A stretch of 64,000 bases of DNA, from assembly GCF_009915765.1 (NCBI RefSeq), contig NZ_JAABLQ010000001.1:248001-312000 (forward strand), given 5' to 3'. A program made the position numbers and the translations under genes. Positions 8,925-17,645 of the stretch are shown here, in pieces. Each line of letters starts with the position of its first letter. Position 1 is the first letter of the stretch. Source of the DNA: Pannonibacter sp. XCT-53. GTDB lineage: Bacteria > Pseudomonadota > Alphaproteobacteria > Rhizobiales > Stappiaceae. The notes beneath the pieces are model-generated. The model ran no database searches. It had not been told where the DNA came from and saw nothing but the letters and a program-made list of their open reading frames with translations.

Positions 8925-10025
8925 TCAGGTGTTGAACTTGAACAGCAGCACGTCGCCGTCCTTGACGACGTAGTCCTTGCCTTCGTCCCGCGCCTTGCCG
9001 GCTTCCTTGGCGCCCACTTCGCCGTTCAGGCTGATGTAGTCGTCATAGGCGATGGTCTGGGCGCGGATGAAGCCGCGCTCGAAGTCCGAATGGATGACAC
9101 CGGCCGCCTGCGGCGCCTTGGTGCCGCGCGTGATGGTCCAGGCGCGGGTTTCCTTCGGGCCGGCGGTGAAATAGGTGATGAGACCCAGGAGGTCATAGCC
9201 GGCGCGGATCAGCCGGTCGAGGCCCGGTTCCTCGATGCCGAGCGTCTCGAGGAACTCCGCCTGCTCGTCATTGCTCAGCTGCGAGATTTCCGCCTCGATG
9301 GCGGCCGAGATCACGACCGAGCCTGCGCCCTGCGCCCTGGCCATTTCGGCGACCTTGGCCGACAGCGCGTTGCCCGTTCCGGCCGAGGCTTCCTCGACGT
9401 TGCAGACGTACAGCACCGGCTTGGAGGTCAGGAGGTTCAGACCCTGCAGGATCTTCTCTTCCTCCGCGTCGGCCAGCTTCAGCGTGCGCACCGGCTTGCC
9501 GTCCTGCAGCAGCGCGAGCGCGGCTTCCATGATCGGGGCAATCGCCTTGGCGTCCTTGTCGCCCACCTGCGCCTTCTTCTTCATCGGCGCGAGGCGGCGT
9601 TCCAGGCTCTCCATGTCGGAGACCATGAGTTCGGTCTCGACCGTCTCGGCGTCGGAGATCGGGTCGATCTTGCCCTCGACATGGGTGATGTCCTCGTCAA
9701 CGAAGCAGCGCAGCACGTGGACAATGGCGTCCACCTCGCGGATGTTGGCCAGGAACTGGTTGCCGAGGCCCTCGCCCTTCGAGGCGCCGCGCACCAGGCC
9801 GGCGATGTCGACGAAGGTGATGCGGGTCGGGATGATTTCCTTGCTGCCGGCAATCTTTGCAATCGCCGCCATGCGCGGATCCGGCACCGCCACCTCGCCG
9901 GTGTTCGGCTCGATGGTGCAGAACGGATAGTTGGCGGCCTGCGCGGCGGCCGTTCTGGTGAGCGCGTTGAAGAGCGTGGACTTGCCGACATTGGGCAGCC
10001 CGACGATGCCGCACTGGAAACCCAT
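8925..10025 (-). CDS. ychF: Redox-regulated ATPase YchF (Obg-like)
   Basis: A 366-residue P-loop protein of the TRAFAC class. It has the Walker A GLPNVGKST at residues 9-17, the DIAGLVRGASKGEGLG switch region near 72, a central coiled-coil insertion (residues about 130-200) and a C-terminal TGS-like domain ending DGDVLLFKFNT. YchF prefers ATP to GTP, binds ribosomes and dampens the oxidative stress response. The ATG at 10025 gives the normal N-terminus. It lies 114 bp downstream of pth on the same strand, the usual bacterial order pth-ychF. Confidence 0.95.
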   Translation of the reverse strand: MGFQCGIVGLPNVGKSTLFNALTRTAAAQAANYPFCTIEPNTGEVAVPDPRMAAIAKIAGSKEIIPTRITFVDIAGLVRGASKGEGLGNQFLANIREVDAIVHVLRCFVDEDITHVEGKIDPISDAETVETELMVSDMESLERRLAPMKKKAQVGDKDAKAIAPIMEAALALLQDGKPVRTLKLADAEEEKILQGLNLLTSKPVLYVCNVEEASAGTGNALSAKVAEMARAQGAGSVVISAAIEAEISQLSNDEQAEFLETLGIEEPGLDRLIRAGYDLLGLITYFTAGPKETRAWTITRGTKAPQAAGVIHSDFERGFIRAQTIAYDDYISLNGEVGAKEAGKARDEGKDYVVKDGDVLLFKFNT

Positions 10026-10139
10026 GGGTGATCGCTTTCGGTTGGATCGAAGAGGTGCCGCTTCTTGCCCGAGGGGGCACGGAACGTCAAGCTTCCCGCC
10101 ACATCGCACGCACGGTCAGCGCCACGGCTTGGGGGGCGC

Positions 10140-10961
10140 TCACCCGTCGCCCTTGCCCAGCAGCTTCTTCAGCATCTCCGCCATCGGGCCGCTGGTGGGC
10201 ATCTGCGGGCCCTTTGGCTGGCGGGCCTGGCGGATGTGGCTCTGGCCCTTCGGCGCGCTCCGCACCGCCTGCGGCACGGGGTCGGGAGCCGCCGCCGTGT
10301 CGCCGGCCGGGCCCGCGGCTGAGTTCTCCGCCTTCTCCGGCCTGGGGGCCTTCTCTGCCTTGGCTGTCTTGTCCGGCCGGCGGGCCTTTTCCGGCTCCAG
10401 CACCAGCGTCAGCTTGTTGGCGAACTGGCTGTCCTCGCCGCGCGCCAGCATGCCGGCGTAGTCGGCAATGGCTGTCAGCATCGGCTCGAGCCACTCCTGG
10501 TCCACCTTGGCGAAATCGCCGAGCACGTAATTGGAGACGAGCTTCTTGTCGCCCGGGTGGCCGATGCCGAGGCGCAGGCGGCGATAGGCGTCGCCGACAT
10601 GGGCGGTGATGGAGCGCAGGCCGTTGTGGCCGCCGTGGCCGCCGCCGCTCTTCATGCGGAACTTGGCCGGCGGCAGGTCCAGCTCGTCATAGAGGACGAG
10701 GATGTCCTTCGGCTCCAGCTTGTAGAAGCGCATCGCCTCGCCGACCGAGCGGCCGCTCTCGTTCATGTAGGTCATGGGCTTCAGCAGCATGACCTTCTCG
10801 CCCGCCAGCGTGCCCTCGCTCGCCTCGCCCTGGAACCGGGCGCGCCAGGGCGAGAACCCGGGATTGCGGCGGTGGATCTCGTCCACGGCCATGAAGCCGA
10901 TGTTGTGGCGGTTGCGGGCATATTGCCCGCCGGGATTGCCGAGGCCGACGATGATCTGCAT
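10140..10961 (-). CDS. pth: Peptidyl-tRNA hydrolase
   Basis: A 273-residue enzyme that recycles peptidyl-tRNA released during stalled translation. The catalytic region [12 protein letters not shown] with H19 in the NRHNIGF stretch, the [11 protein letters not shown] loop near 70 and the [12 protein letters not shown] stretch near 110 are standard. The catalytic domain ends near residue 185; beyond it is a Lys/Pro/Ala-rich tail of about 80 residues ending [12 protein letters not shown], a known alphaproteobacterial style of extension. The start is fixed by the family N-terminus. rplY, its usual upstream neighbour, lies 2.7 kb away beyond an accessory block. Confidence 0.95.
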   Translation of the reverse strand: MQIIVGLGNPGGQYARNRHNIGFMAVDEIHRRNPGFSPWRARFQGEASEGTLAGEKVMLLKPMTYMNESGRSVGEAMRFYKLEPKDILVLYDELDLPPAKFRMKSGGGHGGHNGLRSITAHVGDAYRRLRLGIGHPGDKKLVSNYVLGDFAKVDQEWLEPMLTAIADYAGMLARGEDSQFANKLTLVLEPEKARRPDKTAKAEKAPRPEKAENSAAGPAGDTAAAPDPVPQAVRSAPKGQSHIRQARQPKGPQMPTSGPMAEMLKKLLGKGDG

Positions 10962-11196
10962 GGCGGGTCCGTTGAGCTTGTGCCGGTCGTCCGGCGCGGT
11001 CTTGCGTTCCGCCGGATTACAGGAGCAGGCGCAGGCTGTCGAGCCGCAGGGCCTGCGGGACCGCACAAGGCAAGGGGCAGGGGTGCCGGAAGGCCCCCTC
11101 AAACGGCGATGGGGCGGCCCGCATCTGACCGCCCCAACCGGAACAGCGCCGGTCACGTGCACAAGGGAAAAGGGGTCGTGCCGGACGCTTCAGACC

Positions 11197-11412
11197 TCAG
11201 CCGGCAGCGCCATCGAGGTCGGAGCGGATCCGTGCCCGCTCTCCTGCAACGTGACGGATCACGTCGAGGCTGCCGGTCTCGTGCTTCTCGGCGAGAAACT
11301 CCGTCATCCGGCTGTCCAGCTCGGCCAGGCGCTCGGCACGGCGGCTGCGGGGTTTGCGGGTGCCCATGCCGCGCATGGCGAACCAGAAGGGTACGGTGGT
11401 GGCGTGGGTCAT
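11197..11412 (-). CDS. Small protein of unknown function paired with a YdcH-like gene
   Basis: A 71-residue basic protein starting MTHATTVPFWFAM, with a predicted helix RRAERLAELDSRMTEFLAEKH. Its start overlaps the stop of the YdcH-like gene by 4 nt (ATGA), so the two are translationally coupled, which is the main support for it being real. No domain is recognised. It ends 235 bp before the pth start. Confidence 0.5.
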   Translation of the reverse strand: MTHATTVPFWFAMRGMGTRKPRSRRAERLAELDSRMTEFLAEKHETGSLDVIRHVAGERARIRSDLDGAAG

Positions 11413-11612
11413 GCGTTCACCAGTCCCGACGGGCGCTGCGGCTTGCGGAAGAACTCGCGCTCCAGACGGGCGATCTCCTCCTTCAGGCGCAGGCGCAGCT
11501 TCTTCAGGGCGGTCAGCCTCAGCGTGTCCGCATGCGGACGACGGGCCTCGCGCTCGATCTTGGCATCGAGGATCGCGTGGCGGATACGCAGGGCAACCAG
11601 TTTGCGGTGCAT
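11409..11612 (-). CDS. YdcH/DUF465 family small coiled-coil protein
   Basis: A 67-residue helical protein. The pattern LVALRIRHAILDAKIERE, followed by LRLTALKKLRLRLKEEIARLERE, matches the small DUF465/YdcH family, in which an HxxLDxxIxxE motif precedes an LKKxRLxLKDEI helix. The function of the family is not established. A strong ribosome binding site (AAAGGAGGAC) lies just before the start. It is divergent from the OxyR-like gene, and the OxyR-type operator sits 61 bp upstream of its start codon, so that regulator may control it. Confidence 0.75.
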   Translation of the reverse strand: MHRKLVALRIRHAILDAKIEREARRPHADTLRLTALKKLRLRLKEEIARLEREFFRKPQRPSGLVNA

Positions 11613-11673
11613 GGCAGTCCTCCTTTCGTTGGCCTTGCCTCAAAAAGATGGTCCGTGCCGGCTCATTGTTGAA

Positions 11674-11710
11674 ATACATAGACTGTATCGGAAAGATAGA
11701 TAAACTCTAT
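11674..11710. promoter_or_regulatory. OxyR-type operator with four correctly spaced half-sites
   Basis: The sequence reads ATAC-N7-GTAT-N7-ATAG-N7-CTAT, with half-sites at 11674, 11685, 11696 and 11707. The accepted OxyR site is ATAG-N7-CTAT-N7-ATAG-N7-CTAT. The right half is exact; the left half carries a matched pair of changes (ATAC/GTAT) that preserves its dyad. It ends 3 bp before the start codon of the OxyR-like gene, so it covers the normal ribosome binding position and probably supports autoregulation. It also faces the divergent YdcH-like gene. Confidence 0.75.
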
Positions 11711-11713
11711 CGC

Positions 11714-12664
11714 ATGCCCTATCGTCCCACCCATCGCCAGCTCGAGTATCTCGTCGCCGTCGCCGACCACGGCCATTTCGGCGCCGCTGCCCGGGCCTGC
11801 AACGTCTCCCAGCCCACCCTGTCCGCCCAGCTCCGCCTGCTGGAGGACCGGCTCGGCACCGTCCTGATCGATCGCGGGGCGGCCACCGCCCAGCCCACGC
11901 CGGCCGGCCAGGCGCTGCTGCCGCTGGCGCGGTCCGTCCTCGAGACGCTGGACGAGCTGGTCCGCGTGGCGGGGGCTGCCGACAGCGGCCTCGGCGGGCT
12001 CATCCGGCTCGGGGTCGCGCCGACGGTCGGTCCCTACCTGCTGCCCCCCGTGCTCGAGGCCTTGCAGGCGGATGTGCCGGATCTGGAACTCTACATCCGC
12101 GAAGAGCGTCCGGTGCAGCTCGAGCCGGCGGTGCGCGATGGCGCGCTCGACTGTGCCTTCACGCCGTGGCCGCTGCGCGACGAGCGGCTGAACCATGAGG
12201 TCATCTGTGAGGAAAAGATCTACCTCGGCCTGCCGGCCCGCCATCGGCTGGCGGCTGCCGCGGAAATTCCGGTGGCGGCGCTCGGGGGCGAGCGGATGCT
12301 GACGCTCGGCCGGGGTCACCGCCTCTACGAGCAGGTGCAGGCGCTGTGCGCCGTGTCTGGTGCCGCCATGGGCGAGGATTATGAGGGCACCAGCCTCGAT
12401 GCCATTCGCCAGATGGTGTCGATCGGCATGGGGCTGTCGCTGTTCCCCGCAGCCTATGTGGCTTCCGAATTCGCCAAGGAACGGCAGGTGGTGCTGCGCG
12501 AACTCTCCGACTGGCCGATGCTGCGTCGCGTCGTCCTCGCCTGGCGCACCGGGTCCCCGCGCCAGCTCCACTTCCAGCGCCTCGCCATCCTCGCCCGCAA
12601 CGCTCTTTCTGCCCTCTCGATAGAGGGTTTAAAGCTTGCACCTATCGGAGGTTCAACAAGGTAG
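11714..12664 (+). CDS. OxyR-like LysR-family transcriptional regulator lacking the peroxidatic cysteine
   Basis: A 316-residue LysR regulator closest to OxyR. The HTH lies at residues 8-60 (LVAVADHGHFGAAARACNVS) and the effector domain from about 95. The region around residues 199-240 (LGRGHRLYEQVQALC, then GTSLDAIRQMVSIGMGLSLFPA) aligns with the OxyR redox loop. In E. coli OxyR the loop reads GHCL with Cys199 and a second Cys208; here position 203 is Arg and only Cys212 (the Cys208 equivalent) remains. Disulfide sensing of peroxide by the classical route therefore looks impossible. No Shine-Dalgarno is visible because the operator fills that space; leaderless translation is possible. Confidence 0.8.
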   Translation: MPYRPTHRQLEYLVAVADHGHFGAAARACNVSQPTLSAQLRLLEDRLGTVLIDRGAATAQPTPAGQALLPLARSVLETLDELVRVAGAADSGLGGLIRLGVAPTVGPYLLPPVLEALQADVPDLELYIREERPVQLEPAVRDGALDCAFTPWPLRDERLNHEVICEEKIYLGLPARHRLAAAAEIPVAALGGERMLTLGRGHRLYEQVQALCAVSGAAMGEDYEGTSLDAIRQMVSIGMGLSLFPAAYVASEFAKERQVVLRELSDWPMLRRVVLAWRTGSPRQLHFQRLAILARNALSALSIEGLKLAPIGGSTR

Positions 12665-12759
12665 CAATTTCAGTTTGCCGTTGTTGCTTCAGATTCAAAT
12701 GTCGGATTTATTCAGGCGACATCAGAGGTGATACAATTGTTTCCCACTTCTTTTGCCAA

Positions 12760-13404
12760 GTGGATGCGAAGATGAGCTGTGCCTATTTTACTGACAATGA
12801 TCGCGCACAAGCCTTTGTGGCCTATAAAAAGCGCGCGGGAGTGGCGCTTCTTGAAGCGTGCTCAATCTTCGATCATGCGGTAGCTTCCGAAAAAATGCTT
12901 AGTTGGCAGTGCTTAGGTGGTGATAACAAAGCTTGGAGTGTAGGACCGTATTTGTCCGCTGGCGCCGGTGAGGAACAGATCGACCATTCGCGCCCATATT
13001 GCTTAATACTCAGTCTTGAGACGAGCGTCGCCGCAAGTCTGGTACTTGGAGGGGAGCGCCCAAGAAGCAATGGAGGCATCCTCGTGCCTGCGTTTCCTGC
13101 TGGGTCTAGCGTGTGGAAGGCAGAGCGACTGGTTGCTAAACTGGCAATTATTGAACAGTTCGAGATTTATCGAGATTATGCCATCGACAGCAAAATTCCA
13201 TACAGCTCAAAGATTCCGGAAGATTACCGTTGTGTAGACCAATCTGCCTTCGAATATGTTTTTTCTGCGTTGAGAGGGCATGTAGATAGAAGAAATGAAC
13301 TTATACATGCAGATGAGTGCGCGTTTCCGACAATGCGTGAGGCTGTTGAATACTATAACGTAATTATTTGGATTGCTGATGAATTTTTGAAGTTGAAATC
13401 TTAG
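12760..13404 (+). CDS. AT-rich accessory gene, candidate HEPN-domain protein
   Basis: A 214-residue protein with base composition far more AT-rich than its neighbours, pointing to horizontal transfer. I do not recognise the N-terminal 150 residues. Near the C-terminus, residues 177-183 read RRNELIH within a predicted helical stretch (FEYVFSALRGHVDRRNELIH). The R178-N179-x3-H183 pattern is the catalytic motif of HEPN ribonucleases (R-x4-6-H, often with Asn or Asp after the Arg). HEPN proteins occur in toxin-antitoxin, abortive infection and RNA-processing systems. No partner nucleotidyltransferase or antitoxin gene is adjacent, so the role remains open. Another in-frame ATG (12772) is possible. 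Confidence 0.6.
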   Translation: MDAKMSCAYFTDNDRAQAFVAYKKRAGVALLEACSIFDHAVASEKMLSWQCLGGDNKAWSVGPYLSAGAGEEQIDHSRPYCLILSLETSVAASLVLGGERPRSNGGILVPAFPAGSSVWKAERLVAKLAIIEQFEIYRDYAIDSKIPYSSKIPEDYRCVDQSAFEYVFSALRGHVDRRNELIHADECAFPTMREAVEYYNVIIWIADEFLKLKS

Positions 13405-13633
13405 TTTTTTTACTTTCTTACGCGGGTGAGTTTGCGGTTCGCGCATTCGAATGGGAGTTGCGGTGTGCTTGAGAGGTAAGGTGCATCAAGATTTGCAACA
13501 GCCTCGCCCATAAGAGGGAGGTGCGAGCGAATGCGGACGGAAGAGGAGGGAGGTCATCCGGTGACGGGGTAATGGTTCCGGCGCCCAGATCTGCTTGCTA
13601 TGCCGGGATGCCAACCTCAGCCACCACCGCAAC

Positions 13634-13660
13634 AAAAAAGGGGCGCGAAAAACGCGCCCC
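13634..13660 (-). terminator. Rho-independent terminator of rplY
   Basis: GGGGCGCG (13640-13647) and CGCGCCCC (13653-13660) form an 8-bp stem around AAAAA. Read on the minus strand the stem is followed by TTTTTTG, giving a textbook terminator 27 bp after the rplY stop codon. Confidence 0.9.
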
Positions 13661-13686
13661 TTCGGACTGGATGCCTGCAGGCTGGA

Positions 13687-14280
13687 TCAGCCGGCGGCGT
13701 CTTCCTTCACGCCACCCGCCGGAGCGGCGATCGTGGCGATGGTGAAGTCGCGGTCGGTGATGGTCGGGTGGCAGCCTTCCGGGACCTTCACTGCGGAGAT
13801 GTGCAGCGAGTCGCCGATCTTGGCCTTGGCCAGATCCACCTCGATGAATTCCGGGATCGACAGGGCCGGAACGATCATTTCCACCGCGTGGCGGACGATG
13901 TTCAGCACGCCGCCTGCCTTGAGACCCGGGCAGGTGTCCTGGTTCAGGAAGTGAACCGGGATTTCGACGGTCAGCTTGGCGTCGGCGGACACGCGCAGGA
14001 AATCGACATGCACCAGCTCGTCACGAACCGGATGCAGCTGATAGTCCTTGGCGATGACCTGGTGCTTTTCGCCCTCGACCTCGATGGTCGAGATATGCGT
14101 CAGGAAGCCGCCCTTGTGCAGGGCCAGCGTGGTTTCCTTCAGCGGAATGGTGATCGGCAGGGCAGCCTTCTTGTCACCATAGATGACGGCGGGAATGAGA
14201 CCTTCGCGACGCAGTGCACGAGCGGCCCCCTTGCCCACCCGGTTCCGTACCGATGCCTTCAGCTCGAAGCCGGTAGCCAT
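13687..14280 (-). CDS. rplY: 50S ribosomal protein L25 (Ctc/TL5 type)
   Basis: A 197-residue long-form L25 that binds 5S rRNA. The N-terminal L25 domain (residues 1-95) holds [24 protein letters not shown], and the C-terminal TL5/Ctc beta domain contains [11 protein letters not shown] and a [14 protein letters not shown] segment. A strong AGGAG lies before the ATG. In many alphaproteobacteria rplY directly precedes pth and ychF; here about 2.7 kb of foreign-looking DNA intervenes. It has its own terminator, so it is no longer co-transcribed with pth. Confidence 0.95.
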   Translation of the reverse strand: MATGFELKASVRNRVGKGAARALRREGLIPAVIYGDKKAALPITIPLKETTLALHKGGFLTHISTIEVEGEKHQVIAKDYQLHPVRDELVHVDFLRVSADAKLTVEIPVHFLNQDTCPGLKAGGVLNIVRHAVEMIVPALSIPEFIEVDLAKAKIGDSLHISAVKVPEGCHPTITDRDFTIATIAAPAGGVKEDAAG

Positions 14281-14648
14281 GGGTAGTACTCCTTCGGATG
14301 CAAAAACGGGCCGGCGGTCCCGCGCACCTTTCGGCTCGCAGACCGGAATCGGCCCCTCGCGCCGCCTCCAGGGGTGCGGACGCGCAGCGGCTTATAGAGG
14401 AGCCCACGGTTTTTCGCAACCGGCTTGGCGGTTCGGGCCGGCTGCGGGCGAGCGTCGCTCCGGCTGGAAGTTCCGATGAGAGGCGTCCGCACATCCTGAT
14501 AAAAACTGCAACTGCAAGAAATATCCATTCCTCGACATCTTTATCTTTTCATCTACTGCGGCAAATACCGCAAAGGAATGGCATGTCGTCGGTGGTTTGT
14601 TAACTTTGTTTGTTATGATCAGCCTGTCCGGAAATTTGGGGGACGATC
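14281..14648. other. Divergent intergenic region, 368 bp
   Basis: No gene is seen. The half next to rplY is GC-rich and should hold its promoter. The half from about 14490 to 14640 is AT-rich (for example GTTAACTTTGTTTGTTATG just before 14620) and probably carries the promoter of the secreted sensor-like gene. Confidence 0.45.
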
Positions 14649-15218
14649 ATGACACGACTTGCTGTGACGACGGCGCTTCTTGCGCTGATGCCGACGCTTG
14701 CCCTTGCCAATGACTTCAAGACCGAGCTGACAGCCCTCGCCAAGGGGCCGATCGCCGAGATCGTCCAGGCGCCCGAGGTCATCGCGGCGCTGAAGGCACA
14801 GAATGCCGAGACCGCCGGCTATGGCGCGGACCAGATCACCGCACTCGACAAGACCTGGCGCGCCGAGGCCGAGGCCAGCACGCAGCCGATGATCGACAAG
14901 GTGCTCGACAATCCGCTGTCGCAGTATCTGACTGCTGCGCAGGAGGCGAGCGGGGGCAAGTACACCGAGATCTTCGTCATGGATGCCAAGGGGCTCAACG
15001 TCGGCCAGAGCGAGGTCACCTCCGATTACTGGCAGGGCGACGAGGACAAGTGGAAGGCGACCTTCCTCGTCGGCCCGGGCGCTGTCCACATCAGCGAGCT
15101 GGAGCGCGACGACTCCACGCAGATGCTGCAGAGCCAGGTCAGCATCTCGATCACCGATCCGGCGACAGGCGCGGTCATCGGGGCGGTCACGGTCGGCGTC
15201 AACGTCGACAAGCTGTGA
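14649..15218 (+). CDS. Free-standing periplasmic PDC/Cache-like sensor domain protein
   Basis: A 189-residue secreted protein. The signal peptide is MTRLAVTTALLALMPTLALA with cleavage after ALA near residue 20. The mature part resembles one PDC/Cache module as found outside the membrane in chemoreceptors: a long helix (residues 25-90), then YTEIFVMDAKGLNVGQSEVT, DYWQGDEDKW near 125, and the final beta pair SISITDPATGAVIGAVTVGV. It has no membrane anchor or output domain, so it must work with a partner. A complete chemoreceptor starts 228 bp downstream on the same strand, an obvious candidate. The function is inferred only. Confidence 0.7.
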   Translation: MTRLAVTTALLALMPTLALANDFKTELTALAKGPIAEIVQAPEVIAALKAQNAETAGYGADQITALDKTWRAEAEASTQPMIDKVLDNPLSQYLTAAQEASGGKYTEIFVMDAKGLNVGQSEVTSDYWQGDEDKWKATFLVGPGAVHISELERDDSTQMLQSQVSISITDPATGAVIGAVTVGVNVDKL

Positions 15219-15266
15219 CGTCTGGCCGGCAGGCCCCTTCGGCGGACTTGGCTGCACGGCTGCTTG

Positions 15267-15321
15267 CCAGTCTTGGGCCAGTCTTGGGCCAGTCCTTGGC
15301 CAGTCCTGGGCCATATTTGGG
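15267..15321. repeat. 11-bp tandem repeat, about five copies
   Basis: Units CCAGTCTTGGG, CCAGTCTTGGG, CCAGTCCTTGG, CCAGTCCTGGG and CCATATTTGGG run head to tail from 15267 to 15321 in the gap between the sensor-like gene and the chemoreceptor. The decay from perfect to imperfect copies suggests past slippage. Confidence 0.9.
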
Positions 15322-15446
15322 CCTGTCGGCCTTTTGCCAGTGTCGGGCCCGGTCACCGGGCCCCCTGTTCCGGCGCCAGTCCGGCGCCGTCAGCGTTCCG
15401 GTGCGCCTGACGTGGTCTCGCGGGGTCAGGCGCCAGAGGTGGGTCG

Positions 15447-17570
15447 ATGCGGATTTCGGTGAAACTGCCGGTCGTCATGATCGGCGCAAGCATGTTCTGC
15501 GCGCTGGTTGTCGGTGTGGCCAGCTATCTCGTGGCTTCGGCCGTGGTGCGGGAACAGGGGGACGAGACCCTGCTCGCCCTCGCCGACACGACAGCCAAGG
15601 CGGCGGTCGATCACATCCACAGCCTGCAGGCCTCCCTCGTGGCCCAGGCCGGCGGCATGACGGTGCGCACGGCCGTCGCGGAGTTTGCCTCCGGCTGGTC
15701 GAAATACGAGAGCGGCGCGGCGGCGGCGGTGATCGACGCCTACATCACCCGCAACCCCGAGCCCGAGACGAGCCGGGAGAATTTCGACCGGTCGGGGCGC
15801 AAGCCCTACGAGAAGGCGCACAAGAGCTTCCACTCGATCCTGCGCGACCAGATGCAGGATCAGGGCCTGTCGGATCTCCTGCTCGTCGACAGCGATGGCA
15901 ACGTCATCTACACGGTGCGCAAGCAGGCCAACCTGGCCGTCAACGTCAAGGATCCGGCCGTCGCGGCCACACCGTTCGGGCAGGTGGCTGCGGCCGCGCT
16001 CGCCGGGGCCGAGGCGACGGTCCATGTGGCCCGCTTCCAGCCCGACCCGCTGCTCGGGGGCCGGATCGAATCCTATCTCGCCACGCCGGTCGTCATTGGC
16101 TCCAAGGTGATCGGCGCCCTGGTCTATGGCGCCCCCAGGGCGGCGCTGGATCAGGCGGTCGCCAGCTACTCCGGTCTTGGCGAGACGGGCAACGTGTTCC
16201 TGCTCGGCCCGGACGGGCTCATCCTCAACGACAGCCTGCGCACCGGGGTCGATGACCGGCTGGGCGCGTCGTTCCGTGACGCCGGTCTCGTACCGGAGGC
16301 GCGCAGGCTGCCGCGCAAGAGCGAGATGTCCCTTGCCACTGGCGAGGTGCTGAGTGTCGCCGTGTCGCCCTTCGAGGTGAACGGCACGCCGCATGCGCTG
16401 GTGGTGGTGCAGGACGTGGCGGAGGTTCTGGCGCCGCTGCAGGCGCTGCGGGTCTGGATCGCGCCCATCGCGGCCGGCTGCGGCCTTCTGGTCGCCGTCT
16501 TCTCCTTCGTCTTTGCCCGCCGCTTCTCGACGCGGCTCACCGGCCTGTCCACGGCCATGCGCCGCCTCGCCGAAGGGGACAATGACGCACCACTGCCGGC
16601 GCTGCGGGATGTGGACGAGATCGACGACATGGGGCGCTCGGTTCTCGTGTTCCGCGACAATGCCCGTGCACGGGTCCGGCTCGAGGCCGACCAGCAGGCG
16701 GTCCAGCGCGAACGCGAGGCGCAGGTGCGCGGACTTCAGCTGCTCATCGACGAGTTCCGGGGCGAGATCGGCCGGGTTCTCGATCAGGTCGGCGCCACCG
16801 GGGACCGCATGCAGAGCCTTGCGTCCAGCCTGACGCAGATCGCCGGCGAGACCACGGAGGGCGCCGGCTCGGCGTCCAGCGTGTCCTCGGATGCGTCGGC
16901 GAATGTGGAAACGGTGGCCGCCGCTGCCGAGGAACTGTCGGCCTCCATCGGCGAGATCTCGCGCCAGGTGGCGGAGGCGACCCGCATGATGTCCTCGGCG
17001 CTCGACGACGCCCTCTCCACCAATGCCAGGATCGGCGAGCTTGCCGGCGCGGCGCAGCGGATCGGCGATGTGGTCGGGCTCATCACCGCCATTGCCCACC
17101 AGACCAACCTTCTGGCGCTCAATGCCACGATCGAGGCGGCGCGGGCCGGCGAGATGGGGCGCGGCTTTGCCGTGGTCGCCGCCGAGGTGAAGGATCTGGC
17201 CAACCAGACCAGCCAGGCGACCGAGGAGATCAGTGCCCAGGTTGCCGGCATCCAGGCGGCGACCGAGGAGGCCGTGCGCTCCATCGGCCGCATCACCGCG
17301 GCCATGTCCAGCGTCAACGGCTACACCACGGCAATTGCCGACGGGGTGGTGCAGCAGGGCAAGGCAACGACCGAGATTTCGGTCAGCGTGCGGGACGCCT
17401 CGCGCGGGGCCAGCCGCGCGGCCAGCCTGATGCAGGCCATTTCCGCCAAGGCCGGGTCCACCAGCGAGACGGCAACCGGGGTGCTGCGCGCGGCGCAGGA
17501 AGTCAACGACAGCGCCGGCGTGCTGCGCGAGCGGGTCGACCGCTTTCTCTCGCGTGTTGCCGCCGGCTGA
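15447..17570 (+). CDS. Methyl-accepting chemotaxis protein with periplasmic Cache domain
   Basis: A 707-residue membrane chemoreceptor. The first helix spans residues 8-30, the periplasmic ligand domain about 31-333 (with [13 protein letters not shown] and [15 protein letters not shown], two Cache-type strand pairs), the second helix about 334-355, HAMP about 356-410, and the signalling domain about 430-700. The kinase-contact tip is textbook ([20 protein letters not shown] near 550, then [16 protein letters not shown]). No CheR-binding pentapeptide is seen at the C-terminus. No che genes are nearby. The periplasmic sensor-like protein immediately upstream may present ligand to it. Confidence 0.95.
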   Translation: MRISVKLPVVMIGASMFCALVVGVASYLVASAVVREQGDETLLALADTTAKAAVDHIHSLQASLVAQAGGMTVRTAVAEFASGWSKYESGAAAAVIDAYITRNPEPETSRENFDRSGRKPYEKAHKSFHSILRDQMQDQGLSDLLLVDSDGNVIYTVRKQANLAVNVKDPAVAATPFGQVAAAALAGAEATVHVARFQPDPLLGGRIESYLATPVVIGSKVIGALVYGAPRAALDQAVASYSGLGETGNVFLLGPDGLILNDSLRTGVDDRLGASFRDAGLVPEARRLPRKSEMSLATGEVLSVAVSPFEVNGTPHALVVVQDVAEVLAPLQALRVWIAPIAAGCGLLVAVFSFVFARRFSTRLTGLSTAMRRLAEGDNDAPLPALRDVDEIDDMGRSVLVFRDNARARVRLEADQQAVQREREAQVRGLQLLIDEFRGEIGRVLDQVGATGDRMQSLASSLTQIAGETTEGAGSASSVSSDASANVETVAAAAEELSASIGEISRQVAEATRMMSSALDDALSTNARIGELAGAAQRIGDVVGLITAIAHQTNLLALNATIEAARAGEMGRGFAVVAAEVKDLANQTSQATEEISAQVAGIQAATEEAVRSIGRITAAMSSVNGYTTAIADGVVQQGKATTEISVSVRDASRGASRAASLMQAISAKAGSTSETATGVLRAAQEVNDSAGVLRERVDRFLSRVAAG

Positions 17571-17645
17571 GGCAAGACGGGGCCCGGATTGCCGCCGGCC
17601 AAAGCCCGACAGGGCCTGCCCTGTTGCCGGCCGCGATCCGGTGGC

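Noticed and set aside
13436..13470. A tRNA-like GCGCATTCGAATGGG stretch at the edge of the AT-rich island, considered as a tRNA attachment site
   Set aside because: No acceptor stem, anticodon arm or D arm could be folded around it.
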